Assembly: GCA_963970005.1 (NCBI GenBank)
Contig: CAXAMN010008535.1
Location: forward strand, 44,597-108,596
DNA from: Durusdinium trenchii
Lineage: Eukaryota; Sar; Dinophyceae; Suessiales; Symbiodiniaceae
Direction of reading: 5' to 3'
DNA length: 64,000 nucleotides
Made by a program: the position numbers and the translations under genes. Positions 1 to 11,177 of this stretch are shown piece after piece. Position 1 is the first letter of the stretch. Each line of letters opens with the position of its first letter. The notes beneath the pieces were generated by a model that had not been told where the DNA came from, did not search any database, and saw nothing but the letters and a program-made list of their open reading frames with translations.

Positions 1-1640
1 AAATTAATCCAGGGGTACCCCAGTCTACTCTCCGTCTTGGAAGGGTACATCTTATTGATGGTTGCTTCTTAAGTATTTCCTGTTTCCTATCCACGTGCGA
101 GTATGACAAAGCTACTTTAGAAACACTTCGATGTCGGCAGCCAGCCAATCGGATAGTTTGGTATAGTTTGGTATAGGATTTTGATGCCAGGCCGCTCAGA
201 TTCAAGAAAGTAAAGAGGAGAGCATTGAGAAGGCTTGAAGCAGCGAAGCCTTGATCCCAAAAACCTTACATGTGGACATGCGGCTTATTGACCTATCAGC
301 TATTCTGCGATGACTTTGCTGTTGCACAGACAAGACTGGACAAGACAGACAAGACATGTTTTTTGCTTGGATTGGACAAATGCAGATTTGAACACGAGTT
401 TGCACCACTTCCAAGCAGCATACTGGCATACTGTGTTTTTGAAACAAGTGGAACTAACCCCAGACTGAGTTGGGGATCTATGGCATTCCTTGACATCCTT
501 GACACGTAGAGTGGGTTTAGGGTACTCAACATTGTGAGCGGCTGCCACGACCATTTTCCTCCTGGGCCGTGGCCACAGTTGGAAGAGAAGACACCGGCAC
601 CAGCTGAGCCCCTTGGGAACAAGAAAGACATCATCGTTTGTCAAGGTGGAGTAGCAGCATGAGGCATGAGGTTTAGGTTTGACCTTCAATGTTGCAAGCG
701 CAGCATACTTCCTTCCACACAGCTTTGATTGACACTTGAAACTCAAAGTGTCAAAAGCTTTCAAACACGGAAAGGCAGCGCCGGCAGAGCAACAAAGCAG
801 CAGGTTTTGGGGTACAGAACCAACTCAATATGTCCCATGGAGGCTCGTTTACACAACCAGTTATATACCAGTGCCTTTTGTCAATGTTTGCCAATTTTTC
901 AGTTGCGGCAGCGGTGGAGGCAGCACGGGTGGCATCAGCATTCAAGTCACAAGTATGCAGCATGAAGCCCTAAGGCCACATCCACTTAGCGTTCATTGTG
1001 TTAAGGCAGGAATTCTTTGGAGAAGACTTGGTCAAGAGAACATGCATGGGTTTTAGTTGTTTGATCAAGCAAGCATTGTGTTGGGAGGAACCTCCGATTT
1101 AGCCTGGTCCAGCTCGTGGTTTGTCAGAAGTGGAAGTGGACCTAAGAATAATCCATATACATTCACAAGATTCCTGGTTCCTATGTTATATATATATATT
1201 AATCTACACATTAACTATGGATGATCTGTTTTCATTGGACGTAGTAGTACTTCCCGGGTTTTGATTTTCATACGATGAATCCGGGTGACCGGGTCTCCAA
1301 GGAACGAGCAGTTCACGGTGAAGATCTCCAAGGTCGCCACATGTGGGTCTGCTGTGGGTACAGATCGCTACTGCAATACTTGAGTCCCATGTCTATACTG
1401 CAAGTGTCATGGGGTTCTTGGGTGGCATTGCTTGAGAATAAAGTCACTGTAAGGCAATGTAAGGTATCACTATTTTTAGATAGTTCGTTGTGATTGTATA
1501 CACGAAAAACATTTTTGCCATTGAACAAAGACACCACTGGCAGTCAAAGAAAGGGTCAGGCAGAGCCCTTGCCTTGGAGTTGCCTGCAATGAGATGCAGG
1601 GCCCTCATTGCATACGGCGATAGAGACAGACAAAGGGGAT
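1..1640. other. No confident gene
   Basis: I see no recognisable domain and no set of exons whose frames join. Several ORFs of 60-154 codons are open on both strands and lack family motifs. A short (TA)n tract lies near 1188-1199. Confidence 0.5.
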
Positions 1641-1646
1641 GTCAAC

Positions 1647-1722
1647 AATTAGGTTGGAGGCCATCGCTAGTAAGTTGGAGGCCATCGGTTCTAGGTTGGA
1701 GGCCATTGCTAGTAGGTTCCTT
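1647..1722 (-). repeat. Dispersed CTAGTAG/GGCCTCCAAC repeat, reverse orientation
   Basis: Three tandem units of roughly 25 bases read GGTTGGAGGCCATCGCTAG on the plus strand. This is the reverse complement of the arrays at 5573-5793 and 16043-16403. The units differ by a few bases. It is a short member of a family found at more than ten places in the window. Confidence 0.8.
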
Positions 1723-3078
1723 TTCCTATTTTGTAGGCCGTCGCTCTTGGCCCTTCTGGGCTTGTGCACCCCAAGTCGTATTCCAGTCCAACCGTTTAGA
1801 GTTTGGAGGCAGAACAGACTACGAGGGATGCATGCTTGTGTTTAGAGCTGGATTGGCCCACCAACACTTCCTTGTTCAGCTGCTTGGTGACGGCATAACC
1901 CGAAATGCTTGGGGATTTTAAGCAAGATCTTATAAACACTTTGCCCAAAATTTGAAGAACCGGAAACGCACTCCATGGCAGGTCGGTGGCAAGCTTGGTG
2001 GAGCTTTGGACACTGTCTATGAGACCCATTGTGCTCCTCAGCGCTTTCTTTTGCCATTGTGAGCACCAGTGCAATCTCGAGCTGTGAGCCGCCTTTACTT
2101 GGAGCATATACATATAGTGCTAGTAGTAGGTGTGGAGATAAAGGTTGTGGAACTCAGCAGCCTTCCGGGACCTTTCCCGCTCACCTGAATTCACTCCAGC
2201 GTGGTGCAAGACCAACAATAGGTGTTATGTGTGTTTTACTGTTTCTTAGCCATGATCACCCCACATGGCCAGACACAAAGCGTCAAGAGAGCCTACCTCA
2301 TTGGTTATCTTCTATCATCAGCTTCAACGCCTTCTGGGGCAAACATATGCAATGCTTGAATCAACTAGTGTGAAACCGTCATTCAGAAATTGCAAAACCT
2401 TGACTGTGCCAAGTCTTTGTAGATAACGGACCTGTGGCCAAATCATACTTTGAGTGCATTTGCTCTGGCACCCCGAGTTACATATTGCTTTGAGCTGCGT
2501 CCTGCACCGATGAGAAGTATGTAAACATCCTGTTGTTTGTTCGTTGTTTGTTTTCTGATCAAGGGGTTCAAACCAATCAGTTCCTGCATCCAGACCGAGT
2601 CGTTACAGCTCGTTCGAGGTTGTGAAGCGTGTTGATGCCGGCGGCGCTCTTGCTGGTCAGTCGCCCGCTTCGTATACTTCGTTTGGGGAGAAACCTTAGT
2701 GGCCACAGAACAATGAGAGGGAGTCGAATTACATGGATTGTAGTGAAGATTCATTCCCCAGGGCCCGAGCGTAAACTCGATCGTAGGGCAAGTTGTAATC
2801 ATACACATTATATAATAGTATATATTTACATTTTATCTCTATGTAGTTCTGAGGAGTTAGTTAGTATATTGAAACGTCCAGCCCAATAAGCAAGAAGCTC
2901 ACGGTTATACTTATACATTCAGTGTATATATATATGTATATTGGTTTTAGTTGGTTCCTTGATTTACAACAAAGTACGTTATACATATCTGTCGACAAAC
3001 ATACTATGTATGATGCAATATTAAACACATATACATATATGATAACTTTATCAATACATATATATATATGACATGTTC
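1723..3078. other. No confident gene; AT-rich tracts
   Basis: No domain is recognised. The stretch 2800-3070 is AT-rich, with TATA runs near 2923-2940 and 3056-3069. ORFs here are short and overlap on opposite strands. Confidence 0.45.
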
Positions 3079-3378
3079 TTGTCGGGAATCCGGAAGCATC
3101 GGGAAACTGCCACACGTATAAACAGCTTGCCGGGCCGGGGCAACTGTTCACTAAGGAACATTCAGAAATACGACCGGCTGAGACAAGTTCAGCAGAAAGA
3201 AGGCTCAGCCTCTGCGCTCGTCAAGATGATTGCTGGTGCTTCTGATGAACTGGAGCTGCTTGTCGAGCGGCCAACTATGAAGGCCGGCCATTTTTGCCTT
3301 GATCAAGTCACCAAGTTGGATAAAATGAGCACTGGGCGGTTGTTGCTGAGGCTTGATGTTTTTGTTCTGAAAGTTTGA
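3079..3378 (+). CDS. Exon-like ORF, unknown function
   Basis: The frame from 3073 to the TGA at 3378 is open. Its middle part, after a possible acceptor near 3166 (AG before AAATACGACC), reads like protein: KYDRLRQVQQKEG, then ALVKMIAGASDELELLVERP. It is charged, possibly helical, and richer in G and C than its surroundings. No family is recognised and no partner exon was joined with confidence. A second exon-like stretch at 3645-3790 (WRRLTSFEVWEPGDPTN) may belong to the same gene. This is a weak call. Confidence 0.25.
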   Translation: MSGIRKHRETATRINSLPGRGNCSLRNIQKYDRLRQVQQKEGSASALVKMIAGASDELELLVERPTMKAGHFCLDQVTKLDKMSTGRLLLRLDVFVLKV

Positions 3379-3399
3379 CCGCAAGTTTCACCCTTGGGC

Positions 3400-5540
3400 C
3401 TCTTTCTCGCTGTAGCAGACTGCTTATATGATATTGTCTTCTTTTTTATTGATATCACGTGTAAGTGCTTGAATTCAACAAAGTATCATGCCAGCAGCGC
3501 AAGTAAGCCTTTTCCCCCCTGTTTGACAAAAGGCGATCGGTTGCCGAGCAGCGAGAAGAGTCATTTGTCGAGCATCATAAGATAATTACTGTCACTGTCG
3601 GACTGTAGGATGTTGTAAGTAATGGTAGGACCCGAATCCCTGGGATGATGGACTTTAAACACCTACAAAAACAGTTGGCACCTAAAACTGTTTCAGCGGA
3701 GCAGGATTTGGTTCTGCACAAGAATGGTGACAAGGCACATTGGAGACGGCTCACAAGTTTTGAGGTTTGGGAGCCGGGTGACCCAACAAATATCCTGAAC
3801 CTTACGCTGAAGCTTATGTTGAAATTGGTACTGTTTCAATGAAGTGATAACTTGCAAGACTCTGGAACTAAGAGACAGGTACTGACAAGATTCAGATTGC
3901 AGAGTACGGGATATTTAGGTCCAGGTCCAGGTACTTTTACTGCAGACGGTTGACCATGAGAGGAAGTAGAGTGAGTAGACTGTGGCCGGTTGAAGCTGGA
4001 TTTTGTAGGCCCACAGATGAAGCCAGTTTACAAATCCAGGAGAACACCTACCTGGCTTTCTGGCCTTCACAAACCTTCATGACACAAGTCCCCGACACAG
4101 CTGCCATGAAGGCTACGTCATGACTTTCATTCTAAGTGTGAGTTTGCGATTCTATGGCATACAATCTTAGGAGCGCTTTGTCTGACATACCAGGTATGTG
4201 GCACTGAGTGCACGAACCAAATAGTTTTGGCTTTTTGCCTCGGACGTGGAATCTGTGGACGCCGAAGTAAATCACCTACAGGTTGGGCTCAAGATTGACA
4301 AAGACGGCGACACCTTAGGACTCATCATCAAGGCCAGGTGGGACTACTTTTGGATCGAAGGATACCAAAGGAAGTACCAAAGGAAAATGAGTTAAGTAGA
4401 TCAGTAGATCTATATAAATTAGATAGTATATTTATATATAACATTTGAGGAATTCTGAGGATAAGCAGATTCTTTTTTAAGTGACAGAGACGTGTTTGAC
4501 GACTGACTACTGCGACCTCTCGCGGCTCTCATGCAGACCTGAAGAAGCCATATTTGAGTTCCTGTTTTCAAATCCTTAGTTTTTTCGTAATTAGTCAACT
4601 TTGGGACATAACTTAACACGATTTTGGGCACCCCTTTGCAGACTCTTTCGCGCGCAACATGATTAGCCACTAAAATGTGCAAAAAACACCTGCCGATTTT
4701 CGCAGAAGCCGTGCGGAAGGCTCGCGCAAGCCTTGCGGAAGCTTACATTTCCCAATTTGTAGGATACCCAATTGAAAACAGCATGAGGGAATGTAGAAGT
4801 GACAGCTCCAAGAAATCTATTTGACCTGCTGTAAAAATTATCGTTGTCGCGCGGAAGCAACCGTTAAAAAAAACATAGGAAGCGCTCGGTAGCCATTGTG
4901 GCGTAAGCTCAGAGGAAGTTCCCGCTCAACAAGTAGCATGCGCACATAGCGGAAGGTTGGCGCAAGCACGTCCGGAAGCTTTGTGTTACGTCCACCACAA
5001 ACAAAACGGGAAACAAATCAATTTCATTGGCTGCAGATTTGTCCCAGGTCCAAGACAGATTCACAATCATACTCAATCATACATGCAATAAACTGTGGAG
5101 TGTTGAATGTGCTATATCGATATCCCGTTGTTACAGCTTAGGTCGGTGCGGTCAATCATTTACTTTCTATTTTGCCTCAACGACTTAAAGTATATACCAG
5201 GATCATTCATAGATGCCAGGAGCGACATACTTGGAACCCGCCACCAAAAAGCAAGACAAATAGTAGCGGATGAAAACACAAGTATATAAATGATTAGACA
5301 GGCACAACGTATATTATAGTTTACATTTGTATCTAGACATGGAGAAAGCCCTGACATCATCACCATGGTGTTTGAGGATATGCGGCCAACATAGGTGCCG
5401 AAGATATAGATGCGCAGTTCCACAATAGCTGTATAACTGTATAATGTATACGGGAAGGAAGTGTAGATCCAAAGCTTTTAGGTCTAAAAGAAAAGACTGT
5501 TTTGACTAGGCTTACTAGGCTTGTCTGAAGAAAGGCAAAC
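3400..5540. other. No confident gene; GCGGAAG/GCGCAAGC motif cluster
   Basis: Nothing recognisable as a gene was found. Between about 4700 and 4985 short motifs of the type GCGGAAG and GCGCAAGC recur at irregular spacing. One stretch (4888-4908) loosely resembles the dinoflagellate spliced leader. A reading near 4267-4340 contains IDKDGDTLG but does not satisfy the EF-hand spacing. Confidence 0.4.
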
Positions 5541-5544
5541 ACAT

Positions 5545-5571
5545 CCAACCGCTGCGAAGAGGTAAGTGGGG
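5545..5571 (+). repeat. Outer direct repeat, left copy
   Basis: This 27-base stretch (CCAACCGCTGCGAAGAGGT, then AAGTGGGG) recurs as an imperfect direct copy at 16404-16430, where it reads GCTGCGAGGAGGTCATTGGGG. About 24 of 27 positions agree. The two copies enclose the repeat array and the retrotransposon. The left copy contains a consensus-like splice donor (GAG|GTAAGT); the right copy contains GAG|GT where an acceptor would be expected. Confidence 0.65.
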
Positions 5572-5572
5572 A

Positions 5573-5793
5573 ATGGCCTCCACCCTACTAGCGATGGCCT
5601 TCAACCTAGAAGCAATGGCCTGCAACCCAAAAGCCTTTGCTACTAGTAGTAGCGTCTTGCTACTAGTAATAATGGCCTCCACCCTACTAGCGATGGCCTC
5701 CAACCGAGAAGCAATGGCCTCCAACCCAAAAGCCTTTGTTACTAGTAGCTTCTTGCTACTAGTTGTAATGGCCTCCACCCTACTAGCGATGGC
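5573..5793 (+). repeat. Left part of the GGCCTCCAACC repeat array
   Basis: Tandem, slightly divergent units of ATGGCCTCCACCCTACTAG, GCGATGGCCTCCAACC, AAAGCCTTTG and a CTACTAGT-rich spacer repeat every 100-110 bases. Most units keep one long frame open on both strands, giving MAS-L/N-AMA peptides on plus and LEAIASRVEAI on minus. The ORF is a by-product of the repeat and not evidence for a gene. The array continues in the same orientation at 16043, so the retrotransposon interrupted one array. Confidence 0.85.
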
Positions 5794-5924
5794 TTTTGCT
5801 TGCATGAGGGGGCCCCCCCTGGCACAGGTGGCGGGGAAGGGGCTGAGTAACGAGTCTGAAGGTGAACCGAAAGAGAGAAAATCTTGTGGACAAAGTCCCG
5901 GAGATAGCCAGTGTCAAGACCCAG

Positions 5925-7443
5925 TCATTCATGGCGCACACGCGCCAATGCATTGCCTTTCTTCAAGCGTTTCTGAAGCACGTTCCATGTCTCCGTTGGA
6001 GTCTGCCACTCAAAGAGACAAGGATCGTCAACGTCGCAAAAGTTTACTTGAGGCATCCAGTCATAGGAGCAAGGTTTATTGCGGCGACGAAATTCTTCAG
6101 AGATCACTGTGACCACCCGCTCTTGGTTGGGAAAAGCAGGGCGATGGGACAAGCCAAAAACGCAAGTACCTGCTCCCTGTCTATACAAAGAACAAATGCG
6201 AGCTCTTTTGGCATGTGGCGGAAGGAGCGGAGTGCTGCAGAGCGAGACAACCTGTCCTACCATGCCAGCAAATTGAGTGGCACACTCATTCCAAGTGTAG
6301 CTGTACACTGCAGCTTCAGCCTGATTCCGAGCCCAAGCAAAAGGATGCACTGGGGAGGAGGCCACTCTGTGCAGTGGAATATACCCCTTCGCATGCAGCA
6401 TGAAGCTGAGTACTAGTTCCATCCAAGAGATACCGACCCGAGAGTTGGCAGGAGCTTCATGCGGCTCCTCAGGCGGCCAGACAAAAAGGCTGAGCCACTG
6501 GAGGATCACAGTCAACAAGCTTGTTCCCCAATAGGAATGGCAAAAAAACTGATTTACCGTCGCACAGGGCAGATCCAGCTTCCAACCATTCGGCACTGAC
6601 CAAGAGCTCATTAACTGGCTGAAGGCAGAGGCTTGTCGAGCCGGATGCGGTTCAGCAGGGTTGAAGGAGGCCGGTTGATGGGTCTCGCATGCTTTACGAT
6701 GCACCTGCAAAGCTAAAGACAACTGATAGAACTCGGTCAAAAGGCGCATTTCTTCACGACCCTGATTAGCTTGTGTCAGCCATGTATCGGTGAGATGCTT
6801 ATAACAGGATCGACACACCTCTTCAGCCGCTCGATCAGCTGCTGCATTGCCCAATGCATGGTAGCATTCAAGATCATTGAGTTGTGCAGCACAAGCATGA
6901 CCCTTGATCTTAACTATCTGGTTATGCTCCCTGTGAGGGATGTCAGCAATTCTCTTACACAAAGGGGGGTAAGGGTGTCTATGCAAGGCCCTACCCGAAA
7001 CCAAATGTGCAGCCCGGAAACTGGCAATAGCGCTAGCTGAGTCAACGTGAATGGCAAAAACTTTCCTGGGCACGAACAATTGCCAGCAGTTCGGCATGAT
7101 GAATATTCTGTTCCCCCGGGCACAGTTCTTGCATAACAACATGGTGTGTCGAAGGCAGTTGGCCAGTTTCTTTGAAGCGTTGTGCCTGCCAAATCCGTTC
7201 GGTATCGCTACGACAGGAATCAATGACCACACTATACCCCGCAAACCGGAAAGAGGGAAGCGTGGGGCATTGGCAACTTCCATCGGTGTAGACATGCAAC
7301 GGGCAATCACTGGAAATGCCCTGATGTAAGGACTGAAGCAAGACAGCATCCAAGGGCCGTTCCTGGAGTGCATGTTGAAAAGTAAAACGAAATTCCTGAT
7401 TCAAAGACAACCGGGAGATCCGGAAGGAGTGTATCCACCTCAA
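5925..7443 (-). pseudogene. RNase H domain and C-terminal tail of ORF2, frameshifted
   Basis: RNase H of the retrotransposon would remove the RNA strand of the RNA-DNA hybrid. The first half lies in the frame starting at 7443: LHVYTDGSC has the first catalytic Asp and IHHAELLAIVRA the Glu. The second half lies in another frame (ORF 7373-5925): VFAIHVDSASAIASF has the third acid and GNAAADRAAE the last Asp. All four acidic residues are therefore present but split, with the switch near a run of A at 7051-7056. A further frame change near 7380 separates this region from the reverse transcriptase frame. About 300 residues follow the RNase H without a recognised domain, ending at a stop at 5925-5927. 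The last 131 bases before the element end (5924-5794) look like a 3' UTR with a C/G-rich block. Confidence 0.8.
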
Positions 7444-10400
7444 GTACAGTGGATATCAAATCCGAAAAAGGCTCCCGGACTGATTGAGTGGCAGCGCAAG
7501 AGAAATATCGGTGATACTTGGTATCTTCTTGACCACACCAAGGGCATTCAGGGGCAATCTGGTCGTCCCAAACGGCTTGTTGACTGCGTGTCTGAAAGGC
7601 ACCCGCAATTTCACGCACTAAAAGCCGACGTTCCCCCGGCGTGAATTTGGCAAGGACACTTCGAGTCAAGTGCTGGTCAATGTTGGGAAAATGCATCAGG
7701 GACCGACGATGCGTATGCTGTAGCAGGAGCTTGTCCTGCCAGGCACGTTCTGCAAAGAGTGTCAGCGTGCACCAGGGGCATGTGAGAAACTCAACTCGCA
7801 CGAAGGTGGAAATTTGAATCATCCCTTGGGCATCAAAACTCCAGCCCAAACGAGCAATGTAGGCTTTAAGTGTAGAGGCTAGGCCTTTAGATGTATTAGG
7901 CCTCGGAAAAAACTTAGCCACCAAATTAAAGAAAGCCAACTGGGTTGTCCGAGGCTGGGTCAACAGGAAGCGACGGGCAGCCGCACAGGCATTCAAGATC
8001 AAATGAAGTTCCGGGTCTCGAACATACTTGGAGGCACACAGTGTGACCAGGGCAGACGACATGCTCTCCGAAGGACCAACCAAAGCCTCAGCAACATGGT
8101 ATCGCAGGGATTTAGTATGCTGTTGACCAAGAGGGAAAAGCTCAGCTCCATGGAAAGCTACTGAATAGATGCTGGCTGAAATGACCTGGGCACGGACATC
8201 AATGTCAGCATGTGAGTACTTCAGTCGAGCAAGCCTCTCTTTGGCTTTCTGCAATCGATGACAAAGCTTGGCCAAACGAGCAGCTCCTTGATAGCGAAGG
8301 GGGCAGCCGAGGTCTGAGGCAAATTGAACCCTTTCAATCACAGGCAATTGTAGCTTAGCAAAAACAGCCCTGACAGAACTAGCCAAGTTATTGTGTGAAG
8401 CCCACCACCAGGTTTTGGACCAATCAATGCGTAAGCCAATCAAGCTCGTCCAGTGCAGGGTGATCTCAAGAATGGGTTGAAGTTCCCGAAGATCCTTCAC
8501 AGCCCAAGCCCAATTGTCAGCGTAGGCAGAAAGCATGGGTTGAGTGGACGTGGCACAACGGCATGCAATGGTCCAACATTGGGCAACCCCAAGCATGACT
8601 AGAACCGAGAAGACATCCCCTTCTGGAAAACCACAACAACTTGGGAGCGGGTCAGAACACTGCCCACAGACCTCCCAGCGGCGAGTCAAGTGAGCGAGCG
8701 ATTGGGCCCATTGGTGGAGAATGGGCTGCGGGACACCAAGACGAGCAAGGATACTAATACCACGAGATCTATTTATAGCGTTAAAGCATTTGACAAGATC
8801 TAGGGTGACACCTGCGCAATGCTCTCCAAGGTGATGAGCCTGTTCGAAAAACCACTGGGCGGTATAAGCTGCCTCGAAAGCGCCTCTCCCCGGGAGAAGC
8901 CCAGTAATGTCATACGTCATGGACTGACCAAAGGCTCTCAAGATCTGACGGCAAATGACCTGCGCCCAAACATGGTAAATCTGGGACAACACGGTAATAG
9001 GCCGAACAAGACCAGGTGCAGGAATGCCCTGCCCCTTGGGCGCCGCAAAGACACGTGAAGACATGAACCAGGCTGGGAAGCCGGCCTGATAGCTATTGAC
9101 CACTCGAATCAGGGATTCAATGAGAGGTACTGGCAAAGATTGCAATTCGAAGGCCGTGATGCCATCAGGGCCCGGAGCAGCATTCCACCTCAATCCCTTG
9201 ATCACACTCTGCCAGTCTGAGAGGCTAGTGACATCAACCTTTATACAATGATTGGGCAAAAGATAAAGAAATCGATCGAACTGAGTATCAAGCTCAGGGC
9301 TGAGTAAATGAGAGTCATCTCTCTGCCAAAGTGGCAACCAAAACTGTGATAGTTGTTGACAGATCTGGTTAGGATTGGTCGAAAGGACCCTCTGCTCAAT
9401 CTCTACCTGTTCAAGATCATTCGGCCTTGACGAGCATGAGACGACGACAGATGAATCCCGAATCTCATGCAGCCAACCAGGTTGCTGGTCAAGGAAAATC
9501 GGTTGTCCAATCTGAAATTCAGAGGCATTCTCGACAAACGCCTCGAATCTTTCATGGGATTTGCTAGCAATCCGACAAGGTAACGGGACAAGTATGGCTT
9601 GCTGAGACAGTTTGCATTCCACAGATTCAAGAGTGGGAGTGGACCCTCGAACTGAAGTGAACGTCAGCTTATTATGACCAGACTTCTTATCCTGTTGGAG
9701 TCGAAAGTGGAGCTTATCCTGAAAAATCTTTTGATCCAAATGAATTGCTGACTGAACCTCATGTCTCCACAACTGGACAAGATCTGACAGCCAAAAGGAC
9801 GTGGGCAGATTCCATGGCACTGGAGCCAGCTCAGGTAGCTGGGAAATCCAAGCAACGAACGAGAGGCCGTTAAACTTAAAGTAAAGAATCTTTCGCCATT
9901 CAGCGAGTAGACACTCTACATTCTGACACTTGTCACGTTTACGTAGCAAAGATTGGAGCCTACGAAGCTGCTTGATCATGCTGGCAGTTTGCGCTCGGTG
10001 GATCTCACACTCTGGTTCGAAGCCCCCACACCTGGCTTTAGGGACAAGAGTGGTGATGAGAATTTGTTTGCCTTCCGTCGGTTGACATCGGCCCCGAAAA
10101 ACACGAGGAAGGTTCTTGGGTAGGTTGGCGCCAGATGGGGCCTTCCTCAAAGCAACATCAATGGTCTGCTCCACCCGAGTACCCCAAGCCTCCAAGGTGG
10201 CAGGCGGAGGGAGATGTGAGAGGTCCTGATCCGCAGCCTCAAGCAGGTTACTGGGCATCACAAGATCCGTGAAGGGCTTCGGTCTGGGCCAAATCTGTTT
10301 AGTAAGATTGCCCACATGGCCATGCAAGGAAAATAAAACCACCTTATGTGCATCGAACAAAGGAGAAAGGAATGCCGTGTCCGGGTTAGTGGCTTCCTTA

Positions 10401-11140
10401 CAAGTAGGAGGCATAGATACCCCATACATGTGCAAGTGCAACTGTTGCAAGTGCAAAAAGCCTCTACGAGCTAGAGAGCTGGCAGCCGGCATTTGAAAAA
10501 CGTCAGAGTTGAAGTCTCCCATAATGATAGAAGGAAGGTTGACTTGCTGAACTCTCTGGGCCGCCGCAGCCAAAAGCGAGTCGTTGAACTCCTGGGCGCC
10601 CACATTGGATCGAGCAAGGCCATATAGGACAACCATTTGGAGTTTCCACTCATCAATAACAATGTGCAGCAATCTCAAATCCATGCCAGAGTGTAGCAAC
10701 TGTTGACATCGTGGAAAACGTACTGGAGCACGGCAAAAGCAAGCACAGCCAGTGGCTTTTCCTCGCAAGCTAATCTGGTGGTCAGCCCGAGCTCTAAGCG
10801 AAGGGGCTGCCGTGGTGAAAGCCGAGAAGTAGCCCAGCCGGCGCATTTGCCGCTGAACCATTGATTGCGCAGTGGAGGTAGCACTTGTTTCTGCAAAAGC
10901 AATGAAGTGGCAGTCGTAGCTCTGTTGCAGAGTTCGAAAGGCATCAGCCTTGTTGGTCAGTGATGTCGGGTTGCACAGACCAAAGTGTAACATCTCAGGG
11001 CCTGGATTCCGGGCCTCTCCATAGCGAATTCCATGGCCCAGAACACGCCGGAACAGTAGCACTGAATGGAAGCATGTCAAAAGGCCAAAATGTAGCAAAA
11101 CATGCACCCACCAACACGAAGGATGTAGGGAATGACCCAC
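7307..11140 (-). CDS. ORF2: AP endonuclease and reverse transcriptase
   Basis: This 1277-codon open frame encodes the endonuclease that nicks target DNA and the polymerase that copies element RNA into it. An AP-endonuclease domain occupies about residues 44-280: GEARNPGP, then FIAFAET (catalytic Glu 84) and IIMGDFNSD (Asp 209). The reverse transcriptase spans about 640-930: APGPDG, LVRPITVLSQ, GVTLDLVKCFN (motif A, Asp 781), GFPEGDVFS (motif B) and AYADNWAW (motif C). Motif C has Asn where most families have the second Asp. A C-x2-C-x7-H-x4-C knuckle (CPWC...H...C) follows at about 1198-1215. The first ATG lies 38 bases after the inferred ORF1 stop; the protein could also start at the ATG at residue 50. 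The last ~25 residues, after SGISFYFS, probably read the wrong frame because RNase H continues in another. Confidence 0.9.
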   Translation of the reverse strand: MGHSLHPSCWWVHVLLHFGLLTCFHSVLLFRRVLGHGIRYGEARNPGPEMLHFGLCNPTSLTNKADAFRTLQQSYDCHFIAFAETSATSTAQSMVQRQMRRLGYFSAFTTAAPSLRARADHQISLRGKATGCACFCRAPVRFPRCQQLLHSGMDLRLLHIVIDEWKLQMVVLYGLARSNVGAQEFNDSLLAAAAQRVQQVNLPSIIMGDFNSDVFQMPAASSLARRGFLHLQQLHLHMYGVSMPPTCKEATNPDTAFLSPLFDAHKVVLFSLHGHVGNLTKQIWPRPKPFTDLVMPSNLLEAADQDLSHLPPPATLEAWGTRVEQTIDVALRKAPSGANLPKNLPRVFRGRCQPTEGKQILITTLVPKARCGGFEPECEIHRAQTASMIKQLRRLQSLLRKRDKCQNVECLLAEWRKILYFKFNGLSFVAWISQLPELAPVPWNLPTSFWLSDLVQLWRHEVQSAIHLDQKIFQDKLHFRLQQDKKSGHNKLTFTSVRGSTPTLESVECKLSQQAILVPLPCRIASKSHERFEAFVENASEFQIGQPIFLDQQPGWLHEIRDSSVVVSCSSRPNDLEQVEIEQRVLSTNPNQICQQLSQFWLPLWQRDDSHLLSPELDTQFDRFLYLLPNHCIKVDVTSLSDWQSVIKGLRWNAAPGPDGITAFELQSLPVPLIESLIRVVNSYQAGFPAWFMSSRVFAAPKGQGIPAPGLVRPITVLSQIYHVWAQVICRQILRAFGQSMTYDITGLLPGRGAFEAAYTAQWFFEQAHHLGEHCAGVTLDLVKCFNAINRSRGISILARLGVPQPILHQWAQSLAHLTRRWEVCGQCSDPLPSCCGFPEGDVFSVLVMLGVAQCWTIACRCATSTQPMLSAYADNWAWAVKDLRELQPILEITLHWTSLIGLRIDWSKTWWWASHNNLASSVRAVFAKLQLPVIERVQFASDLGCPLRYQGAARLAKLCHRLQKAKERLARLKYSHADIDVRAQVISASIYSVAFHGAELFPLGQQHTKSLRYHVAEALVGPSESMSSALVTLCASKYVRDPELHLILNACAAARRFLLTQPRTTQLAFFNLVAKFFPRPNTSKGLASTLKAYIARLGWSFDAQGMIQISTFVRVEFLTCPWCTLTLFAERAWQDKLLLQHTHRRSLMHFPNIDQHLTRSVLAKFTPGERRLLVREIAGAFQTRSQQAVWDDQIAPECPWCGQEDTKYHRYFSCAATQSVREPFSDLISTVLEVDTLLPDLPVVFESGISFYFSTCTPGTALGCCLASVLTSGHFQ

Positions 11141-11177
11141 ACAGCAGTGTCAGTGAATTAAAGTTCACCCTGCCCCA

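Noticed and set aside
2545-2600. tRNA-like GGTTCAAACC box
   Set aside because: No acceptor or anticodon stem could be folded around it.
4255-4345. EF-hand in the reading with IDKDGDTLG
   Set aside because: The acidic and Gly positions do not follow D-x-D-x-D-G spacing and no second hand or joined exon was found.
5573-6112. ORF encoding MAS/NLEAMA repeats (179 codons) as a gene
   Set aside because: It is translation of the dispersed DNA repeat continuing into the antisense of the retrotransposon tail; no conserved protein is expected.
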